From assembly GCF_041296385.1 (NCBI RefSeq), contig NC_091014.1, positions 52,780,078 to 52,844,077 on the forward strand: a stretch of DNA of 64,000 nucleotides, in the 5' to 3' direction. Of this stretch, positions 1-11,076 are shown piece after piece. Each line of letters starts with the position of its first letter. The first letter of the stretch is position 1. Both the position numbers and the translations under genes were made by a program. The notes under the pieces were generated by a model. It made no database searches and was not told the origin of the DNA. It was given only the letters and a program-made list of their open reading frames with translations. The stretch is from Aphelocoma coerulescens (taxonomy: Eukaryota; Chordata; Aves; Passeriformes; Corvidae).

Positions 1-3000
1 GTCAAAGAAAAGAAAACCTCCTCAAAACAACATCTAAATAGTAGATCAGAAAGTCTTAACCTGAGATGATCTCAACATACATATCATAAGTCCTTTGAGG
101 AACTGTACCCCTACTGAACACTTAGAAAGTCTTAAAAAAAAAAGTCAAGAAAATGGCCTAACTTGCCCTGGCTACATTACATCTGTAGTGAGAAAGTCAG
201 AAAAGACAGAAGAAAGAGCAGGTCCATCTCTTTCAGTGGCAATTCAGTTAGACTGCACTAAGTAGTCCTAAACTGTGAGAAAGCAACTTCAAAAATCAGG
301 GTGCTGACCTGCATTGCATACTACAGATTGTTCTTGATTTTGGATTCTACTTCTAAAAGTCTGCCTTTGACAACGTCTAATCTGCAAAATGCAAGGAAAC
401 TGCCAGCCTGGGTTGAAAAGCTACCTGGCACCAAAATGGACTTTAAACTAATACATATGTAGAGTGTGCAATCAAAATCCTTAAGTCAATAAGACTTCAG
501 TGCCTTATCAAGTGATCAATTTTCAAATTAGATACAAAGTATTTATTTCAAGTTAGTTTTACTGCAAGAGCACCTGGTACCACCAGTGATGCAACAGCTC
601 TCAAAGCAGGCAAGGCAGGACAGCAATTTATGAAAGTGCTCATAAAGCAGGGAAAATATATCAATACTAACTACTTAGCAAGGAAATCAACATGTGTTCA
701 GGTGGCACATACAAGTTTCTTTTACATGCTTTCTAGCCTACAGTCAGGATCCTGTCATTTTCTCATTTCTGGATTAAGACAACAGACCTTTATTCACCTT
801 TCAGAATAAAACAGGAATTTCTATCTATATGGAATCTATCTGGTCCTAGCAAATAGGCTGCAGTGAACAATACTGGTTTTCTAGGAACTTCCCCATATGC
901 TAAGAAGTAGCAACACTTTATTCTCATGTACTGAACCCTCAGACTCAAGACATTCGAGCATTCAGTCTCAAGAAGAGTTGTACAAGCTGAAGAAAAAGCA
1001 TCATGTGTGATCAGCAATGCCTCAAGAACCCTGCACGGCAGATAGGTCAGACAGCCACTGACTCTTGAGCCTACCTCTGTCAGACCAGCAAAGACACAAG
1101 AAACTCAACAGCTCCTGTCCCTCCTTCCTATTTATTATATTCCAGAGACACATCAACTTAGAAAGCTGCTGAACAGCCACCTTTTTACACAAATGTTTCT
1201 GAAGCCCAGCAACCTATTAGTGGATCAACTTATATCACAGTCACTGGTTTCACAACGAAACAAGTGGACAAGGCTTAATACAGGACACTGAATACAAAGC
1301 ACGCATGTGGCAGGGTTGACAGGAACCACAGGTGATGTTGGACCACATGGAAAACATTACACCTTAGCCGTGCTTTCAGACAAAGAATAACAGTAAGGTG
1401 CTTCCCTGCCTGGTGATACAAAAACTGAAAACCCAGAACTGAACAGGGCCTACATGTAACAGAGAAAGTGCCCTGAAGATATCACCAGTATTCCAGAGAA
1501 ATCAGCCATTCAAGCTTGCAGTCAAGCCCCAGCATTACAGACCCTAAAACACGCTGTCTGAAATGCCCTCCAAAAAAAAAATCAGAACTCAAAACATACG
1601 ACCAACAAAAGGCAGAACAAGATAAGGAGACACAATCTCATAGGATAATCCTCAAGTATCCATGAAAACGCAGAAGCAAAGGTGAAGCACAGACTTGAAA
1701 CAAAGTGCTAACAGAGTCATCAATTCCCAAGGCCTCTACAATGACAGAAAATTAAGCTAGACATGTCCAGGCAGTTTTATCAGGGAAGAAGAAAAGAAAC
1801 CAACAAAAAAAACCCAAACAAAAACCCACATGGCTAAGAAAGAGGCACACGCCAGCCTGGTAGGAACTTTGCTATATCGCACTTTGGAGATCAGACCATA
1901 AAATCCATTTTAAAAGGGGCCTTTTCATGTAGATCCTCTATGAAGCCACAATTACCCAACAGTAACACAAACTCTGCCAAAATGTTCTAACTTAAAACAC
2001 AGAATTAATTTAAATTCATCTACTAAATTGATTTGAAATGAAGGCACAAAACATCCACATCAGCCTAAGATACTAAGGTCTAGTGTCATCATTGCAGCTA
2101 CTGCTTCCAAAATCCTCAGACAGCACTTCCTGTATAACCCTAATGGGGGTGATCCCTTACTCAGCAGCAAATGAGAACTTGTATTCTGTATTATGCCATT
2201 TGAGTAACAGTCTTCAGTGTTAGACTTGGATATTAATTCTGTTCCCTTTAAGAAACTGAGAAAGCATTGCCACCTTCCTTCCCTGCCAATCCAGAAAAGA
2301 CTTGAATTTCTTCACTATATCAGGAAACACTGTTATTTGAGGTAAGACTGCAAATAATACAAACAGAAAACATATTAAAAAAACCTTATTCAAAACACCT
2401 GGAAGACAACAAACATGAAGGCACAAAACATGTTAGCACATTATGGTAGCACACAACTTCTGGCACAAATATTCTTAAAAACAATCAAACATTTGTTGAC
2501 CAAAGTCCAATTCACCACCTAGAACACACATGATTCCAGTATTAGTTGTAACAACCAGGCAAAAATATTTTGCAAGTGTGAACAACAACAAGAATCATTC
2601 TAAAGCAGCAACAGCATATCGTTCAACATCTAGAAGTCCTAAAATTAGGACCTCGCTCTCTCCATTTTTTAAACTATCCTAATCACTATTCAAACACTGG
2701 TGTCAAACACATCAATTTTGGCTTAAGGAAAATAGTCTCTATTTTGTGAAGTCTCAATAACCTGCAAGTTTAAGTCCTACCTTTCCCAAACTAGTATCAA
2801 CAGAAATGCCTATTTTAGTAGGCTCTGAGTGATGCATGCTTTTCGCAGCTTCAGAAGAAAATTGTATTTATAACCCACTTTTCAGTTTCATATTCAAAGT
2901 TCTTCAAAAATCAGTATTTAGAGATACAGACAATAGCAGGAGTTAACCACTGAAAACCATAGTGAAAACGCAATGGGTATGATTCTGGAATATAGAATTG

Positions 3001-6000
3001 TAACTGTTTTAGGGAAACAGAAGTGGTGTAATCGTATGGAAAAGACTGGGGTCAAAATTCAAGAATAAGGTATGTTTAAAGATTTAATACTACTTAAGGA
3101 GGAATTTCTAAGACATTTTTATTTATGTACCTGTTTATTCATGCTTTTATACAAAGGTACTAGTCTTGCCATCACTGATAACCCATGTAAGGTAAAGTTT
3201 TGAAATTTTAATTATAAAATGCTGAAGTCACACCATTAATAATTTCGTTGTGAACATATCGCTATTTGCATAAATCATTGGGCTACCTTTGACTTCAAAA
3301 TTAGAGTCAAAAGTCTCTAAGTTAGTATTCTTATTCCCAGTGGCATCTGTGTATACATACAGGTCTATAAAGTTAAGAGAAGCTGTGCTGGTCTGCTATG
3401 TTGGTGGACAAAATTGGGTACATGCAGATAGGATGGGAACACCCTTATGTGCACAGAGCACACTGAATTCATTTTAGAAGTGATTACAAATCAGTTTCAA
3501 GAAAAGAGTAAAGTTATTTCATTGTCAAGTTAACAACGACTTTGAAACTATGCAATCTTCATATACAATTACCAAAAAGTCAAATCAATTTTCTGAGTTC
3601 ATTCAACGTTACTCCGGAAAAAAAGCAAAAAGCAATGCTGAATTTATGTACAAAAAATATCCAAGTAAACAAAATAACGTAAGTCAGCAGATCAGACTTC
3701 ATTATCCTAAACCAGTAATTCCCCAGATTTCCTGAAATTGCATTCAGGAACATGTAAAAGGTAGTTTAGCTTCAGCAAAATTTGTACTGAGCAAGCCATA
3801 TATCAGCACTTTGCTGGAATTTTACTTCTTATTAGAATTCCAAAAAGGAAAAAACCCTGAGAATTAGTCTTTTAGTTCATTAAAACAGTAGGAATGTGTT
3901 ACAATCTCTCTTAAAACAAGAGAAATTGTCTATTCAGCGGTATTTGGAAGTTCTACAAAAGAGGAAGTAGTAAATCTTGATTCTGCAAGCAGAGACCATT
4001 CAAAACTCCTATACTTAGATCACTTGTGGGAATACAACAAAAGATGCAGTACAGAGGTGTTTCACACCATCAAATGGAAAAGAGCTAAATCTTTATCTGC
4101 CCCATCTCACAACAACCAATAATAGGAAATAACCTACTCTTCAAGGTTCTGTACTTAACTGGCACTTTTTAATTAAAATCTTAGAGTGGCCCCCAATTTC
4201 ACATCCTTCATGTCAGGTGTGTTAACAGGAACAGCGTCAACTGAGCAACAAGTTACTGTGGTTTGTTTGAGTCCACCAGAATTCAACATTACTGATTTTC
4301 TTCAAAAAGATTTGGAAGAAATAGATGCTTGAAGGAGACTATTGCACATCGAGTTTTTAAGATAACTTTAAATACGTTCATACACCAGTCCATTTTAAGA
4401 AAACTTGTTGCTATTTAGGAAGAGAACAATATGTTGTTTGATACTGTTCAGGGAGAGGATCTCTGCCCTAGTTTAAAGTTCTACTTGAAGTTCTACAAAT
4501 TTAAGGCAGCCACAGAAATTTTTTGTCAGGCACACCACCATATGCAGAGACAGATGTATTTTACTTCAGCCTGCTGCTACAGTTTAAGTAAAGACAGAAA
4601 AACAAAATCCTTGCAGACAGGTGTGCATTGTTTAGTTGTGAGTGAAATCTACACAGCAGAATTACTCAATTTGTCAAATAATAAATCCAGGTGATTTTTG
4701 GGCAAACCCTCTCAGAAGGAGCACTAATTCAGATGATAAGAAAGGTTGAAGTAGTATCATCATGCTGTTGGAACAAGCACTGAAAGGCTGCTCCTGCTAA
4801 AGCAGCTAAGCAAGACACTGAGGTGACACACTGGAGATGATCAAGTAGCCTACAGGGAAGACACAGGAAATATATACTAAATCATAAAAAATTGAAATTT
4901 AATAATAAAGTAGTTTTCTCCAAGTTGTGAAGAAACAAAAAAACAGAATTCGTACAGTAGAAGTTCAGCATTTAGCCCCAGTATCTTATTAGATTCACAT
5001 CTCCCAAAAACATATACTAAACCCTAGAGTCTGATAGACCCTTCCCAAATAAAATTTGGTTTTCTACAAATGCACAACTGACCAATAACCTGAACTCAAT
5101 GCAAGCCCTGCTTTAGGACTGTGAAGAACAAAATGCAAAAACTAGTAGATTTTTTTTTAATCTAGGATTTAAATTCCCAAGTGTTTTCCCAAACAAAGGT
5201 TTTTCCCTGCAATATTAAACTTGTGAATCTATTTATAAATTGCAATTGTAAACTGGTTTTCCAGTCTCAAAGGTTTTTTCTCTGTAAGTGCTCAACACTC
5301 AGTTTTACACCATGGTATGTATGGTCCTTGTGTTGGAGTATTTATTTTTTTTTAAAATTAGGTACCTTTCTAACACTGCTCAGAAAAAGTACCTATCTAC
5401 ATCAGAGACACAGTATACGTGGTGAAAGACACAAAAGAATAGATATAGCAGTTTGGAAATCTACAAGGTTCAAAAGTCTGCAAAATTTTCTTTAAAAAAA
5501 TCACTAAGCACTATATGAATGATTGGTTTACTTTTTAAAGAAGTCTCACAGACTTAAATTTTCTTGGTTTAAATTTATTCCTAATACAGTTACTTTGAGA
5601 GCCTTTTTAGCTACACACCAAAGACATTCATTTCTGCCACACAGGCATCTGCCACTGCAATACATATACTTACTGTATATGTCATCCACCAAATGACATT
5701 TTAAGGCAAAACCGGCAAAAAATATGGCTTTTAACAAGAAGGGATGGAAACATTAACTGATGGCTGTAAGTTAAATCTAGCTGACCATCTGGTCTTTGAC
5801 ATTAGCTAGAAATCAGACTGGTGTAATGTATTTAATTTTAAATGTAGTATATACAAACACTAGCAAAAAACACACAGCTCTTGGAAAACAGAATTGAAAA
5901 GGGCAGTGAGACAAGATTAATACAACTCATTTTGAGAAAAGAAACATCCTGATCCATTTGGAACAAATGAAAGATGAGTATCAGTCAAAATTGCAGTTGC

Positions 6001-9000
6001 CCAGAAGAGAAGTTTTGTTACAGGTCTTAGACCTTTGAGGCGAGGGAGAATAAAATTTAAAAGGTCAGAAACAGTTCCTGACAAAAAGGAACATCCAGAC
6101 TTTACAAAAGATGGATACTCCAAGGGAGATTGAAGATGTGCTATTGCACAGAAAAACATTATTTTGGATATAGTAAACTGAGGGATGTTAAGGCACATAC
6201 CACACATACATTCTCTGATATAACACGTGCCAACTAATTGTAGAAAACTGACTTCCAGTGTCACAGCAAGCCCGAAACACTAAGAACTTAAAATCTTATT
6301 TTCAGATCTAGCAGCCTAAAGACATGATACTATACAAACACATTGCAGCAGGGGGTGTACTCCATTTCTATTCTGTGAAGAAACACAGCGGTTCTGAACC
6401 CAGAGCCCAAAACACTTTCCCAGTTCACAGAAAACAGGTTACTTCCAAGCGGGAGGAGTGGGGGGCGGGGGTGCTGTAAAATATGATTAAACTCTCCTGT
6501 CCTGAATAGACCGCACTGAAATCTGTACATAGCAATTTCAGCACACCTGCATCACTGCAAGAAAAGCTGAGGGATCCACAAATTAAAACACACCTCCCTG
6601 CCCCCTGCAAAAAACCCCAAAACAAGTGGTTTAAACCGTTCAATTAAAAATGTATCTTTATGAACGATTTTCACTCATTTTACTCCAAGAGGTAACTCCT
6701 CAGGATGCACTCAAGTTATTCTGTTATAGCAGGGGGACTAGTATACACCAGTTCGCTAATACCGTCTTTAAGAAAGTCTTGCTAGAGTACATGCAACATA
6801 TCAAAACTGTTGCTACCAGTTAGGAAAGGTGAGCAAAGGAGCTACACTGGCAAAGTACCTCTGTCAATGTAACCGTGCTGGTACAGAAGTGTGACAAAGT
6901 CACTGTTGCCACCAAAAGATGAACCCACTGTAGCGTTGTAATGGCCCTCAGAAAACTTAAGGCCTAGACAAAATATACAGATCATTACCATTCTTCTTTG
7001 CAACAAATTTAACACTTAAATAGAAGAGGAAAAAAAAAAAAAAGTTGTAGAAAAACCTGCGGTAGTTCAAGGGAATCCCACAAAGTCCTATCTCTGAAAT
7101 TATTCTAGAGCTACACAACATTAAAGAAAAAACGAGACCATTCAAATTCTAATATACTACAGGGCACTGAAAATACCAAGACTTTCTAAATTACTTCAAA
7201 ATGTTTATTACAAGATATGCTACAAACATTTCAGTTTGCCTCCTAAAGGATGAATTGGCATCAATAAAGCAACTTAAACTAACACAGTATGTTCCATGGC
7301 AAAGCAAATTCTGAGCAGGGAACACATGAACCATCCATAACTTTTAAGACAGAAGAAGATGCAGCACTGCAACAACAGTGGGAAATGCAGCTGTATTTGG
7401 CTGCTGCCAATAAATCAAGCATATTAGGACAATCTTTGCTTACTTCTTTTTAGAAGAAAGCCACCAACATTACAGTTTAGTACATTCCAGGCCCAGAATA
7501 TGAGTATCATCCAGGTTTACAGTGAAAACATGAGTCAGAGATTCCTCTTAGTTTTCAATATAAATACACTTAATATCTGCAAATTTGGGAACAATTTAAC
7601 AGGAGTCAGTCATCATTTTTACATATCTAACAAATTAAAATGTTAAGCAAAAAGTTAAAAGCAAAAACAGCACTATGGACAAGTGCTGCAAAAAGTTTTA
7701 TCAACAGTGCAAGTTTCTTGCCTTTCCCCTTCCATCTGATGGTGCTGAGAATCTTACAGTTTTAAAAAGAGTGTTTGAGTAAGTACATAAGCACCATGTT
7801 ACTTATTTCCTATAATTAACTGAGGAGTGGGGACAATACAAGAGTCTATAAGTGGAATTTACTTAATGACAGCTGCTTGCACTATTTCAAAGCAAATTTA
7901 ACCAACAGATAGGTTAAAAAAAAATGCAAACTTCAAAGCAGTTTCCCACAACAGAAGTATGACAAAACAAAGTGCAAGTCTCAAGCAGCAAATGAAAAAA
8001 CGTAACTCTCAAAATACATTCATTGGTTCATAGGTTGGATTTTATTTACAGAAATAGATATATGTCATGCTAAAAAACACAGAAAGTAAAACTGTCCCAT
8101 GTTCACATAATTAGTTGGCAATTTTTTTAAAAAAAAGCAGAAGACTAAGAATACTTTAATAGATTTTATGTAGCATATTTGAAGTGTTTGCACCACTATA
8201 AACCTCTGCATAGCTATCAGGTGATGACAGTCCCAATCACTTTAGGAAAAATTATCACATTTGTACACTACTGAAACTGTCCAGTCCCTAGTGTTTCATC
8301 AAAACTGTAAAAAGTTCATTTATTAACTGTAAAAAGCTGCCCAGTAAGTTAACAACTAAAGACTAAGTATTCTGTGAAAGTCTGCACCGGCTAAACTGAA
8401 ATACATTCACAAATTACCCAACCCTTATTTGATCACAAATGTTGGAACTTAGACGTGTGTTCATTTGAATCAAAATGTGCCTTTAACTTCCATATTTTTA
8501 AAGTATCAGAACTTTTCTCACAAAATATTTTTATTTCACCTCTCTAAGCAGAGCAAAATAACCACTGTCAAGACAAGTTAAAAAACGTTACTATTGAATT
8601 AACCACTGTTTTCCAAATCTAACACAAAACCAGCCAACAACTAGTTCCAGCTAAAGAGTTGCTTCTCCAACACTCTTCTACTCTCTTACTAGAGACCTGT
8701 TGATATTAGCAATAGTCATGTCCTCCAATTACAACATAATTTTGGCTGTATTTAATATGCACTGAAAGTCACACACAAACTTTTCAAAACTAATATGTCA
8801 TTCACCGAGAATAGAAAAGGCAATATCAAAATTTTGGAGATGATTCCAAGTAGAATCACATCCTCTGCTCAACCAAAAGCCTGCTATTAAAACCTGGTGT
8901 TAATTGTCAAAGAGCTTTTTAGAAAAAAAAAAAAAAAAACCTGACAAAAAAACCCCAAACCGACAACAAGAAAACAACTCTTCCCTTTTTTTCCCTGTTA

Positions 9001-10191
9001 TTAACTGCATTGAACAAGAGCACTGGTGCCTTCAGAAATGCCACCAGTCACCAGACTGGCAGGAGGAGGCCTCCTCCATATCCCATAGACTAATAGGATC
9101 TAATGTGAGTTCAAAGAAACTCCTGTGGGACAGATAACAGAGTATTCTCCTAGCAAAATGACACCGAATACTCACCTCCTTCACAAGAAGCATTAAAAAG
9201 CTGAAGAGCCCTTTGTTACTTCCTCCCCCCCTCCCAGTACAACCAGTTCATATTTGCTAGGGATTGGGACACCTAAAATTTGCTAGCTCTAGCTTGCCTT
9301 CGCAGCACCACCAAAGACCTTTGCAGGACTGCAGAGATGCCCCTTTCCTCTTCACAGCTCTTAAGTCTACAAGGGAATTTCAGACATTTTGGTCTTGCAG
9401 CACAGAAATAGGAGATGCAAGATTAACTACACTCCATATTGATTCTTAATGCAAATAAAGTGAAGTAAAATTTCATCTCTAAGAAGGTAAGAGTCTCGAT
9501 AAACCTTATGCCACAAGAGTAGCATCTGGATTTTGGTTTTAGCTGTTTTTTTCTAAAGCCGATGGTCTATTTGAATCAGAAAAGCAGTATTTTGATACAC
9601 TTCTGCAAGGAAGAAGAATGAAGGATTTTAAAAAATAAATCATATAAGCAGACTGCACATAAGACGGAGAAAACAAAAATAGCAGAGAAATAAATCTCTC
9701 GTTTCTAAACAAGCTGTAAAAAAAACCCTGTATATGCAAAATAAAATAAAAAACAAGACAGTTGTGTGTACACACACGTAATTCAACAATAAAGCGTACA
9801 AAAAAGCATCGTCTTTAGCAGTATTTCGTATTTCTGCAACTGGCATTATGCTTAGCAAGGAGCTCGGTAATCGCTACCATTGTGAAAGACACGAAAATGA
9901 CGAGCTGCTAAGTCCTATCTGCAGTTGATCAAAAACACAATAAACTGAACAGCTTTGCTTTCAATCACTTCCAAAAAATCAGAAGGGCAGAAACATCTGA
10001 ACACCCTCCTAAGCCATTAACGCCAATAGGTTCAAACGCAGGGAGAACAGGCGAAACAGACGGGAAGCAGAAAGGCAGGCTCGAGTTAACAGCAGCGAAA
10101 GGGAGGAGGAGATTTAGGCAAAAGAGGGGAGAAAAGGGCAGGAATTGTGGCCCCGAGAGAGGTGGGGAGGGCCTGGGCCCCCGAGACTGAC
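1..10191 (-). other. EP300: EP300 intron 1 (5' part, runs off the left edge)
   Basis: This is everything 3' of the EP300 exon 1 donor. The donor reads CACAG|GTCAGT on the minus strand with its GT at 10190-10191. EP300 exon 2 in vertebrates is a long coding exon that starts with the Asp-Phe-Gly-Ser-Leu-Phe segment. No minus-strand reading frame of that kind occurs here, so the intron continues beyond position 1. The DNA is AT-rich with short A-runs (for example A17 at 8923-8939). Reading frames on both strands are short and resemble no family I know. I see no tRNA, repeat array or recognisable transposon. Confidence 0.85.
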
Positions 10192-10285
10192 CTGTGCCGT
10201 CGCTGGCGGACACGGAGAGCGCCGGTGAGGAGAGTTTAGGCCGCTTGGCTGAAGGCGGGCCCGGCTCCACCACATTCTCGGCCAT
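10192..10285 (-). CDS. EP300: EP300 coding exon 1 (p300 histone acetyltransferase, N-terminus)
   Basis: This exon encodes the first 31 residues plus one base of p300, the nuclear lysine acetyltransferase and transcriptional coactivator paralogous to CBP. The protein begins MAENVVEPGPPSAKRPKLSS, which is diagnostic: CBP instead starts MAENLLDGPPNPKRAKLSS. The basic cluster AKRPK (residues 13-17) is the N-terminal nuclear localisation signal of the family. The start ATG at 10283-10285 has A at -3 and G at +4, a strong initiation context. The in-frame codons just upstream contain no ATG (the nearest start-like one is a TTG), so this start is secure. The exon ends ...GGC ACA G|gtcagt, a phase-1 junction as in human EP300, where the next codon is Asp32. 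Residue 25 is Val; human has Ala as I recall it. All later domains (TAZ1, KIX, bromodomain, HAT, ZZ, TAZ2) lie left of the window. Confidence 0.97.
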
Positions 10286-10593
10286 TTTTAATTTTTTAGA
10301 CAATCACTCAGAGCAGAGAGACGCTGGGGGGTGAACCCCCAAACCTTCACGTTCTTCTGGGGCCCCGAGTCAGCTGAAGAACAACAATAACGCCGAGAGC
10401 GAGCGAGGAGGATCTGGCGGGGGGGGGGGAAGGGGGTGGGGGGGGCAAGTTCCCCTTTTTCTGCTCCTCAGGCTCTGGGAGGGCGGCAGCGGAGAAGCTG
10501 GGAGAGGTGGGAGCTGGGGCGGGCGGGGGTGAGGCCTCTTCCCCCAGGCGAAAGGGCTGAACGAAGATGGGAAGAGCAGGTAAAACCCCCGCC

Positions 10594-10625
10594 AAAAAAA
10601 AAATTAAAAAAAAAAAAAAAAAAAA
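10594..10625 (+). repeat. A-tracts (A10-TT-A20) in the EP300 leader; U-tracts in the transcript
   Basis: A run of 10 A, TT, then 20 A on the plus strand. On the EP300 transcript this is a U-tract between the Arg-rich upstream ORF and the main start. A second tract (T11, plus strand) lies at 10641-10651. Such runs are unstable in length and may be misassembled. Confidence 0.8.
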
Positions 10626-10658
10626 GGAGGCTGGTGAATATTTTTTTTTTTAGTAAAA

Positions 10659-10796
10659 TTAATCCCGGCTGTTGTGCTGGTGCTTCCTCGCCGCCGCCAC
10701 CATCATCTTCATCCTTCGGGGGGTCTCCTCCTCCTGCTGCCTCCTCACCGCCGCCATCAGCCTCTTCCTCCTCGGCGCCGTCCTCCTCCTCCTCAT
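10659..10796 (-). CDS. Arg-rich upstream ORF in the EP300 leader (45 codons)
   Basis: An ATG at 10794-10796 opens a 45-codon frame that stops with TAA at 10659-10661. This is 373 nt before the EP300 start and in a different frame. The peptide begins MRRRRTAPRRKRLMAA and stays basic, with an acidic QQEEE patch in the middle and RKHQHNSRD at the end. The start context has G at -3 and A at +4, which is adequate. In the human EP300 leader as I recall it, the ORF at the same place encodes the same first 16 residues, and the few base differences there are synonymous. The downstream halves diverge. A likely role is control of EP300 translation in cis; a functional micropeptide is possible but unsupported. 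If the CpG-island start site lies left of 10796, the ORF would not be transcribed. Confidence 0.6.
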   Translation of the reverse strand: MRRRRTAPRRKRLMAAVRRQQEEETPRRMKMMVAAARKHQHNSRD

Positions 10797-11070
10797 CGCC
10801 ACAAGGAGGCGGGCGAAGGAGGGGAGAGGAGGAGGAAAAAAGAAAAAAAGATCACCGTCCTCTAGCAGCGGCTCCTTCCCCCTCCAACACCACCCTGCGA
10901 AAAAATACCCACCGCCAGCGACAGGGCTGGGGGGGAGGCGGCGGGGGGAGTGGCACGGCGTGCGCGGGGTCCCCAGCTCCACTCGCTTCTTCCTCGCCCG
11001 TCGCTAATGGCTGCAGAAAGGGGAGCTGTAAGGATGAGGAGGGTGAGGATAAGTCCCAGGAGTCTCCGCT

Positions 11071-11076
11071 TCACAT
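11071..11076 (-). promoter_or_regulatory. Start-stop element (ATG immediately followed by TGA) in the EP300 leader
   Basis: On the minus strand an ATG (11074-11076) is followed directly by TGA (11071-11073) in the context CAAGATGTGAAGCGG. I see no other ATG on this strand between here and the Arg-rich upstream ORF at 10796. The human leader, as I recall it, has GCGATGTGAGGCGG at the corresponding place. Such minimal upstream ORFs can hold a ribosome with an initiator tRNA in the P site and a stop codon in the A site, lowering downstream translation. Function here is inferred. Confidence 0.5.

Noticed and set aside
4431..4694. 87-codon ATG-started frame antisense in EP300 intron 1
   Set aside because: Composition and length are those of chance frames in AT-rich DNA, and no homology is recognised.
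10286..10303. N-terminal extension of EP300 by six residues (Met-Ser-Lys-Lys-Leu-Lys)
   Set aside because: The upstream codon is TTG, not ATG; the ATG at 10285 has a strong context and matches the family start.
10862..11074. 70-codon minus-strand frame with a signal-peptide-like N-terminus (MKRRLLGLILTLLILTAPLS)
   Set aside because: It would have to start at GTG. The overlapping ATG is in another frame and is followed at once by TGA, which is the start-stop element reported instead. A non-AUG start is possible but unsupported.
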